A stretch of 64,000 nucleotides of DNA. It comes from Neodontobutis hainanensis (taxonomy: Eukaryota > Chordata > Actinopteri > Gobiiformes > Odontobutidae). Made by a program: the position numbers and the translations under genes. The first letter of the stretch is position 1. Every line of letters starts with the position of its first letter. Positions 54,966 through 64,000 of this stretch are shown in pieces. Under the pieces are notes generated by a model. It worked only from the letters and a program-made list of their open reading frames with translations, ran no database searches and was not told where the DNA came from. The stretch lies in contig JALDNG010000025.1 of the NCBI GenBank assembly GCA_024349245.1, positions 976,501-1,040,500 of the forward strand, read 5' to 3'.

Positions 54966-57472
54966 TATTTATATATATAAATATATAATAAAAAAATGTA
55001 ATCTCCACAATTATACAGGACTTCTCTCATGCATCTCATCAGCTTATAAACACACTCCAGCGGGTAAATCCCTGGTGACTGCACGTGTCGTTGGTCCGTG
55101 ATGTCCAGCTCAGCTCTGAACAGTCCAAACGTGGCTTACTACTTCCGTTAATGTTCAAAAGGTTCACGCTGCTTTTTGTATCTGACACAGTATCTAGTGT
55201 CCTGCTGTGATCAGGAGGATGTGTGCTCGTGCCTGAGATGAGAAAGACCAGGTCTAGACCCACTGAAGTCTCCAGCCTCAGAAAAGAGATGCCACTAGTT
55301 ATTTATTCATTCATTTTAACAAAGTATTTTATAATATTTTAATGTATAATCAAATGATTTGTTAAATATACTGTATGTATGTACAATGTCCTAATATTTA
55401 AAGTGCATTTTAGATACATTATTAATGTATCTATATTTTGATTGTTTTTTGTCTTCAAATACATGAGTATTATCAGGCCTCAGTCAGTCTTGCATCGGAC
55501 CCCTCCTCAGAGGGCCCACATTGTTCAGGTGGAAGATGGCAAATCAGCCATGCATCATGGACTACGAGCCTTTCGTGAGGCATAAGACTGGTCCCAAGAC
55601 CATTTTTTTTTCTTTAAACCAGAGACACTTTGTTAGTCATTTTATTTTGACATTTTTCACCTTTGTAGACAACTACCTTGGGAACTCTTGTTGATTTCTG
55701 GGTTGGAACGTTCAGAGCAATGGCATATTCACACTTTACCTGCTTCTCCAGCTACATATTTGATACATCGGGAGCATTGCACAGTCCATGTCAGCAGCTT
55801 TTCCTCATTATGAGTTGCAAATGACAGTTGCAAAAATACTAGGTGTTGCATTTGAACTTGCCTTTTGAAAATCATTCATTTAACTCATCCATTAAACTGC
55901 TCAAGAGTTGCTGAAATGACAAAGTCAGAGGACGTAGAGGACAGAGTTCACATGACATATGTTGACAGAATTTTAAACATTGTAAGTCCTTTGGTGAGAA
56001 ACGAAAAGGCCAGACCAAACACTGTCTGACCTACTCATGTGCCAACAGAGGCCCCAGAGACTAAAAGAAGCAGCACTGCATTATTATGTGCATACGGCAC
56101 CGGTGCAGTTGAGTGCGATTAAAAAGGACTTGAATGGCAGGAAGCATAACGTCCGTCTGAGTCATAGCCTCAAAGTGTGAAGGGCGGTGTGCAGAGCTTT
56201 AGAGGAGAGGAATTTTATGTGGAGGGAGAGCAAAGGGTGTGACACAGTAACTGCACTGTTCAGGAGGCCAACAGCAGAACTGGCCATGGACAATCTTTAC
56301 AAGAATTCTAGTTAAAGCAGCCTGTTGTATAGTTGGGACAGACATAATTGCAGCTGTTATGCAGAGCTGATGAACATTTAGTTGGCAATCAACTACATAA
56401 AAATAATTAATCTGGAACACAGTTTAATTTCCAGTAGACAGAATAAACGGACGCAGATTAAACTACCTCTACTAACTACTAACGCAATTAAATAGACATT
56501 GAACTAATCACAATTCAGGGGCAGCACCAACATACGCAAAATGAACTACCTCTGAAACCAAAACGCAATTTGAAAAACATACTAACAAACAGAGAAACTA
56601 CACAATGCACAAAGCCCATCCTGTTTAGGGTTTTTGCTTGCATTTTCAGAGCAAACAGCAGTAGCAAGAAAACACCAGCTAATGCACTAATGACTGTAAT
56701 AAAGGCATTCTTTAGAGACTAGACTCATATGATCAGTTAGAGAACCTCTAAATGTGTTTGTTGCCAGTGTCGGAGATGAATAGATTAGTGAATAAACAAT
56801 TTGCAATAGACATCTTCTTGTGCCAGGGCATCTTGTTTCATTATTCATAATACATGGATCCTCTTTCATTATTGATTTATGCTGAATTCAACCATACCCT
56901 GGAGTATAGCGCTTATTGTTTCGCCAGAAAACAGCAAAGCGTCGCGGGCTGCACAATGGTCTGGAAGAGAGAACCGACAGACACACAATAAGACACTTTT
57001 GGATAAATGCACTGCAGCAATACCCTGGGAATGTTTCTGTGAGCAACAACTGAAGAACGCAGTTTAAACCGTTATAATGAAGAAGAGTTCAGGAGCAAAA
57101 CATGAAAAGGATTTGACAGGAACTACATCAGTCCTATACTGAAAAAGACAGCACACAGATTTAACAACAAACGGAGTGGAAAACTGCAGCCACTGATCTG
57201 TCACTATGCAATAACAATCTTCACCTATAAACATTAGCAGTTTTAAAAGTCCCTTAAAATTAGATACAGTTTTGATTAAACACATTTTGTCTCCTGTATA
57301 ATTTAATAACACTTTACATTACAAAACCATTCATTCACTTGACTTTATGAATCATCTTACAATGAGTGAACAATATATGTTTACAACATAAATCAATTTG
57401 AGTGAATGCTATTTAATACAAACACTGTTCAAACACTGTACAAACACAATTGTTCATGTTTGTTCATACACT

Positions 57473-58480
57473 CACTTAAAGGATTATTAGAAACACCTGT
57501 TCAATTTCTCATTAATGCAAGAATCTAATCAACCAATCACATGGCAGTTGCTTCAGTGCATTTAGGGGTGTGATCCTGGTCAAGACAATCTCCTGACCTC
57601 CAAACAGAATGTCAGAATGGGAAAGAAATGTGATTTAAGCAATTTTGAGCGTGGCATGGTTGTTGGCCAGACATGTCGGTCTGAGTATTTTACAATCTGC
57701 TCAGTTACTGGGATTTTCACGCACAACCATTTCTAGAGTTTACAAAGAATGGTGTGGCATTCCTGTGGGCGAAAATGCCTTATTGATGAAGAAGTCAGAG
57801 TAGAATGGGCCGACTAATTCAAGCTGATAGAAGAGCAACTTTGACTGAAATAACCGCTTGTTACAACCGAGGTATGCAGCAAAGCATTTGTGAAGCCACA
57901 ACACGCACAACCTTGAGGCGGATGGGCTACAACAGCAGAAGACCCCACCGGGTACCACTCATCTCCACTATAAATGGGAAAAAGATGCTACAATTTGCAC
58001 GAGCTCACCAAAATTGGACAGAAGACTGGAAAAATCTTGCCTGGTCTGATGAGTCTCGATTTCTGTTGAGACAATCAGATGGTAGAGTCAGAATTTAGCG
58101 TAAACAGAATGAGAACATGGATCCATCATGCCTCGTTACCACTGTGCAGGCTGGTGGTGGTGTAATGGTGTGGGGGATGTTTTCTTAGCACACTTTAGGC
58201 CCCTTAGTGCCAATTGGGCATTGTTTAAAATGCCACGACCTACCTGAGCATTGTTTCTGACCATGTTCATCCCTTTATGACCACCATGTACCCATCCTCT
58301 GATGGCTACTCTAGCAGGATAATGCACCATGTCACAAAGCTCGAATCATTTCAAATTGGTTTCTTGAACATGACGACGAGTTCACTGTAATAAAATGGCC
58401 TCCACAGTCACCAGATTTCAACCCAATACAGCATCTTTGGGATGTGGTGGAGCTACCGTATACTGAAATCTTGGTACTGT
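57473..58480 (+). pseudogene. Tc1-like transposase, nearly full length but broken
   Basis: Begins at an actcacttaaaggattatta end. Frame 57805-58098 reads MGRLIQADRRATLTEITACY, RMGYNSRRPHRVPLISTING and LAWSDESRFLLRQSDGRVRI, where SDE holds the first catalytic Asp. A TAG follows at GRVRI*. Later pieces include ctccagcaggataatgcacc-type QDNAPCHKA and WPPQSPDFNP. The right terminus is lost after gggatgtggtggag. In mboat2 intron 1. Confidence 0.85.
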
Positions 58481-60742
58481 AACAACACTACAGTGCAGTC
58501 TACTTTGTTCACTATTACTTCATGCCCATCAGGGGCATACAGGAACTTGATTAATGTAACTTCAACAAACATATTGTTACACCCAATTCACTTTCACTTT
58601 GACATAATCTTCAGCCAGAAATTTACAGCAGCCTGCTTCAAACATGTACAAGCAGAGTTGTACACAGCAGAGTTTGTGTTTGTGTTGTGTACCTCTGACT
58701 GCATGTCACACATTTATCAGCCATAGTGTATCAAGACACCCACACAGCTACAGAGTGATTAGTGCCTAAGAATGTGCGAGTGATTTCTTGTAGCAAGAGA
58801 GACAGAGGAAAGTGGAGGCAGAGGAAAAAGCAGATAAAGCCGTTTCCTGACAATTATTGAGTAAAATACAGTGTGCAGTCTCTCTGTGGACAGCTGGACC
58901 AGAGAATGCTACATTGAAGGACTAAAGTCGATTGCTCACGTCAATCCCAATTCCATGAAAGTATTGTATTCCATTTATTTATTTATTCAAAGTTTATTGG
59001 ATAGGAACACATATGTTCCATTCTCCATGTCACATACTACAGCATTTATAGTCAAGGCTTATTTGCGATGCTAGTCCTTAAAAAGGGCTTTTACAAACAA
59101 ACAACAGAAAAATACAATCCCAACTTACGAAGCCTAAAACACAATGAAACAACAGAGATGAATTATGGTCACAAAACTCAAAGGGCCATTATCTGCATCT
59201 GTCACTTAAGAGGTCTTTGGTTCCACATATACAGAAAGATTGAACAAAACCAACAGGGAGCACATATAGGTGAAAGTGAGTGGAGAGGCGTGTGGCAAGG
59301 ACATGTTACGCATTGGGTCCAATACCAGCAGCAATTTTAATGTGGTAAAATAAAATTTGTGCCGAGGACCAACTGTGCACCTTTCATATAGCGCGTCGAG
59401 AACCAGGTTGACTGGATTCTTGGTACCGTGATGTTTACATAATTTTTTCGCACTGACTTGGTACCGAAGTACCAGGACTTTGGAAATCACTATCTGCTCT
59501 GGTCCGGGAAGTAACTAGAATAATGGAGCAAAAATTGTCTAAGTTGGCTGAGACTTTAGACATCCAATAGTTATCATCCAATAGGAGGGCACAGAGAAAC
59601 CCCAATTTGCATCTTTGGCTTGGCTTTTGTGCCAAAAACAGAGCACAGAAGACCCTGGGTCTAAGGCGCACAGCAGTTCCCAGACCCGTGATTATCAACT
59701 TCACAATTCCAGAGATAAGCAGTGGATAATGGCAGCGGTACGAGCCTCACCGGCTCTGGAGTATAACGGACAACAAATCTTTATATGTCAGAATTTCTCA
59801 TTGGCAGTTTAAGAGTAACTACAGGCTTTCAACAGTGTTTGCAGGAATCTGAGGTATCCGTTTCAAAACCCACTTCCCGGCGACTCAAGATGTCTCATAG
59901 CAGCTGTCTCAAGTTTACAACTCCGAAGGCCACAGAGGACTTTCTTAACACACTGAATTGAACGTGGATAGGGAACTTGATCAAGCTGTGATTTGGCAGG
60001 ATTTATATTATATGGACACGATTGTGGTGACGAGGACATGCTGCTGCTTCATCTTCGGTGAGTGGAGACTGGACAAATGAAAGGTGCAAGTTGGATGTTT
60101 TAGTAACTTCTTTCTCTTACAAACTGTTGTTTGAGCAAAGTCATTCTGTCCCTGATGCTCACTTTGTGCTAATTATTTATTTTCAGAACTGACAGCGACC
60201 CTAATGTGTTTAAAATTTTTTATTGCAATTTTTCTTTAACAGAGAGGAGGACACCTTAGCATTAAAATTGGTTGGATTGGTCAGGTTCCTTTTGCTATCA
60301 GTAGCACAGGGGTAGGGATACTTTTGAATCCATCTTGGCATTGAGATGACTCGCCTATTAAACCAGATGTATTACACCTCTCAGACAATATAAAGAAGGC
60401 CTGGAAAGATGGACCTTCCTCTGTCATTATTGGGTGTAGGGTCTATGGTTGGGAAGAATGCGCTTCCTAGATTGTTATAACCATTACATAGGGTCCCTTT
60501 GTTTCTTTTGATCCCTTAAACTGTGCTGGGCTGTATTTGTTTGTTTACTTTTTTTTACTAAACCAAAGAGTTTAATATAAATCTAAAGTAAATTTCAAAC
60601 AGCTGCAGAGAGAACGAGGTTTCAGTTCCAGACACACAACGTTCTCGTAACCAGCTCACCACGAAGACTACCCTGAAGAACACACACTGTAACCGGACCT
60701 GAAACTAATGTCCCTGGAGGATCAGGTACAGGTGTGAAAGTT

Positions 60743-60764
60743 GGGGGGGGGGGGGGGGGGGGGG
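60743..60764 (+). repeat. Poly-G tract, 22 Gs
   Basis: An uninterrupted G run after gtgaaagtt. It could form a G-quadruplex on the plus strand; length may also be a sequencing uncertainty. Confidence 0.9.
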
Positions 60765-63700
60765 TTCTTCATTCAACCACAGATCTCAGTGGATGTGTGA
60801 AAGTGGCTTTAACTGCATGAACTGAAAAATAATCAAAGCATTTTGCTAATCTAATTACTTGATGTAAATGCAGGTGTTATACATTTTTAGAAGGAATAAT
60901 GTCTTATATTTGGCCTTTTCAAACCCTCTTCTGTTTTTGTGCAGCTCATTTGTTTTCACACAGGACAATAAAGACATTTAATGACATTATCTCTTTTTCC
61001 AGCTTTACTCACAGCCAACTACACAAGGTGGAAAATAACTCTGGACATCATTAGCATAAAAGCCATTTTCCATGTCGTTACGCCTCACATATGCCCGTCT
61101 GTGCTCGTGCTATCATGGTCCTGCATCAATTTCCATCAGCTGTGGTCCACAGTGACTCATGCAAATCCACCAGACACTCCCACCAGAGGTTCAACCTCCA
61201 CACTGCCAGGGCTCGTATTCAAAGCTCAAAAATATTGCGCTTATAGACTGGAATATACAAGGCACATACATCCTCATATTCCCAAGAGAATACTTTACAC
61301 AAACAGTCTGCGTTTTTTAAATCATTGGTTATGAAATTAATTTGACTATATAACGTCTAATTTTAGGTGTGGTTGATGTGTGTTGATGTGTGGTTTGTAG
61401 TATGTACTGCTTACTCTTTATGAATGAGAAGATTTTGCTCTTTATTCCATTCATGGTTTGGTTCAAAAAGAAATTTAAGATAAGAGAAAAAAATCCATGT
61501 TCTTCAGATAACAGTCAGATCTACTTCCTGTTACTTAATAGAGATCATTAATCAGAACCAAACCTTTGAACTGATTTTCCATGAAATCAGCAAAACCGTT
61601 TCTCCTCTACTACAGTATAGTAAGGCATCTCTTTGGACAGTGGGGGAAGGCCAGACCTAGGAAGAAACGATCCATACTTATGCATGTTCACAGGAACGTT
61701 AACCTTATTGCTGTGTTTACAAGAATAGAGGCCAGCATAACAATGGCCATAGAGTATGAAACATGAGACTTGCAAATGAACAGGTGCACATACATCACTG
61801 GTAATGTGCGCTGACATGGACAGTGGACACAAACTGATTTGTGTGTTTGTGATGTAGACGGCAACAATACTCACAGTTGTTGTCATCAAGACAACACAGC
61901 TCGGGATTTTGTGTCACTGACAGTTGCTCTTCACAGTATGTAGGCCAAGATACAAGGCTATACAGCAGTAACTACAGACGCTATAAAACAGACATGTTCC
62001 CCTTTAATCCTGTGCAAAATGTCAAGTGTCCATGGACAACACACTGAAGCCAACCTGTGAATGTGGGTAAATTGGAAAAGTGCTGTATAAATGAAGACCA
62101 AGGATTTTGTTTCATTTAGCAGAAAATCTAAATATCTGACCAAGAGAACTAGTGTTAATGGCCCATTAAATGGTCACAATAAACTGGCCTTAACTGCTGC
62201 CCGACTGGACCAGTGGACTCTGAGACTGAAGGCTGAACTGTGTGGAAAAGAGTCCACCCAGTCTACAAGAACAAACATATGCACTTTTAGGTCCAATACA
62301 TAAAAGTCAGATTTAAATCAATGATGGAGTTTAATTTATATTCAGATAGTGCCAAACTGAGTTTAGCCAAATTTTACTTAAACCAAGTTTAAGCGGAGTA
62401 GTGACTGCCATTTAAAATTACATTAAGTTAAGTAAAGCAGATATTAGCAAAAAAAAACTCAATTTAATTAGTTTTAGTAATTTAGTATTATTATTAGTAG
62501 TCATCTCAAAATAAGTTAAAATAGTATTTGAATTGCATAAGCATTTTGGGAGCATTGTAAAAACCTACCACTGCTGTTACAAGGGTAAACCCAAACATCC
62601 TATTAACAGAGCATGCTAGCTTGTAAAATGTTAACAGCTTCGTGGTACAGTGCTCTCAGCAGGAGCCTCTTTTTCTTACTGGGGTTAATTGTGCGAGTAC
62701 AATTGAGCAGTACAGAAGATATATTATCTAACAAATAAAACCGAGAGCTTGAACAATATAGTTTGTAGTAGATCTTAACCTTCTGTCAGTGAGCAGATTC
62801 CTCACAGCGTCTGTGGAACCATTTCTCGGTCTCCTGTTTGACCCTATGAATTCAGTAGAACTATAAAAATTAAAAAAAGAACTTTTTTCTGAATTTGTCT
62901 TGTAACGTCAGCTGTTTAGAAGTGAAATCTCCTCCAGGGTTGGTTTAAAGTAAAACCTAGATCACAGTTTGAAATGAGGTGCAACAGGATAAAATGGAAC
63001 AAATTTAATAAAAAATCAATTTGTGCAATGGTATAAGGTAAATCAGTTTAAAATTTAAAGCTTGTTGGTTTAATTGGCCCTGAAAAGGTGGAATGAATCC
63101 TAGGGTTGATAAAAGGAAAAATACAGAATTTATGCAATATATAATTGTTGATTATTGCAATGAAAACTTGCAATATTCCACTTATTGAACTAGTTACCTC
63201 TAACATTTAAATCAAATTTCAGCAACTCAGGTTTAAGCAGTCTTTGCAATACATCAATGAGAATGATGCTGTGATAATCCCTGTAGCCTGTTTACAACTG
63301 TAGCAAATGGGATTAAATAATGTCTACTCCACGTGAACTAAAAACTAATGCCTCTTTACATTTTTAACTCACCCGTATGAAACAATTCACAAAATCCAAA
63401 AATGAGCTTGATGCTGCCACTCTGATCGACATGAATGTTGTTTTTAATTGCCTGTTTGATTGTCTGTGTTCAATTTCAATCTTGCTCTGGGATTGGGCGT
63501 GTAATTGTACAGTGAACCATACTATATTTGTTTACTGTGCATGTAACAACAAATGCTTGATCCACACTCTTGACCGATGCCAAAAACAGTCCTGTCCACA
63601 CCCAAGCTTTTACACTGAGTTGTTGAAGGCCCCATCTGGGCAGCAGACATTACCGACAGCCTTCAGTTACACTTTAATCAGAGCCTCCACTGTTGTCAGG

Positions 63701-64000
63701 AAACATACATGTGATCTACTTAAATGTATGTGACAGAGGCTCAGGATGATATGGCAATAAACTCGAGAACTTTAATGTTACACACAAACAGAAATGCTCA
63801 GAGCAGACACGCACTGCTGCATACTGCAGCCTGGCTCTCTAAGCACAGACACACATCGCAGTCAGGCTCTCTGCTCTCAGCTGACTATTAATAGACAACC
63901 AGCCTTCCCCCTGAGGCAGCAGGACTGACTCAGAACCACCAGCAACCAGTGTGACTCTAAAAACACACCTGATACATACAAGAAGAGATATTGTTTCTGA

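Larger units (their letters stand above)
52015..64000. other. mboat2 intron 1 (part); no other gene seen
   Basis: The missing first coding exon should end in a GT donor joined to QVNF. I found no such exon here. Apart from the hAT, family R and Tc1 elements and the poly-G tract, the stretches 55.0-57.4 kb and 58.5-64.0 kb show only short frames without family signatures. Confidence 0.55.

Noticed and set aside
60981..61334. 117-codon open frame, plus strand
   Set aside because: No recognisable domain; lies in mboat2 intron 1 without repeats or splice signals that support it.
63377..63733. 118-codon open frame, plus strand
   Set aside because: Cysteine-containing but without a coherent motif; nothing supports translation.
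52015..64000. First coding exon of mboat2
   Set aside because: Searched for a minus-strand exon ending before QVNF with a donor; none found, so it is assumed to lie right of the window.
1..64000. CRISPR array, phage or bacterial defence system, endogenous retrovirus
   Set aside because: No regularly spaced direct repeats, no prokaryotic genes, and no gag/pol/env or LTR pair seen; all retroelement pieces are non-LTR or Penelope-like.

Overview
This is nuclear DNA of a bony fish, very probably a teleost. The evidence is two vertebrate-type genes split into many short exons with GT/AG borders, and introns filled with families typical of fish genomes (Tc1/mariner, hAT, PIF-Harbinger, L2, RTE, Penelope, and a tRNA-derived SINE). 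The only RNA-gene-like sequence is inside SINEs. I saw no CRISPR array and no prokaryotic operon.

Layout. Both genes lie head to tail on the minus strand. (1) Positions 1 to about 19,700 hold the 5' half of kidins220 (ankyrin-repeat-rich membrane spanning protein). Eighteen coding exons can be joined in phase into 797 codons: an ankyrin array, then the KAP P-loop NTPase with Walker A, four membrane segments and Walker B. The rest of the gene runs off the left edge. Two non-coding 5' exons (donors at 17,179 and 19,532) and a candidate alternative coding first exon (11,516-11,539) lie upstream or inside. (2) Positions 19,700 to 20,870 are the kidins220 promoter side and the short space between genes. 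(3) Positions 20,870 to 64,000 hold mboat2, a membrane-bound lysophospholipid acyltransferase. Twelve coding exons (52,014 down to 23,758) give 475 codons plus the stop, including the WHG catalytic-histidine motif. Only the short first coding exon is not found, so intron 1 must exceed 11.9 kb. The pair KIDINS220-MBOAT2 is also adjacent in mammals, so this is conserved synteny. I cannot tell which teleost paralogue (a or b) each gene is.

The genes share no obvious pathway. KIDINS220 is a plasma-membrane scaffold for neurotrophin and other receptors. MBOAT2 remodels phospholipids in the ER.

Most other structure is mobile DNA. Several insertions can be dated relative to one another because target-site duplications or nesting are visible: hAT elements at 31,418-32,229 and 53,117-53,822 (perfect 8-bp duplications), a 133-bp hAT MITE at 46,420-46,552, a Harbinger element at 46,600-47,294 (TTA duplication), a Harbinger inside a hAT at 21,631-22,956, and a Tc1 element at 15,370-16,045 inside another repeat whose empty-site form is present elsewhere in the window. 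I do not see a new multi-gene system. The best candidate for something undescribed is the alternative first exon of kidins220, together with a motif shared upstream of two of its candidate start sites.
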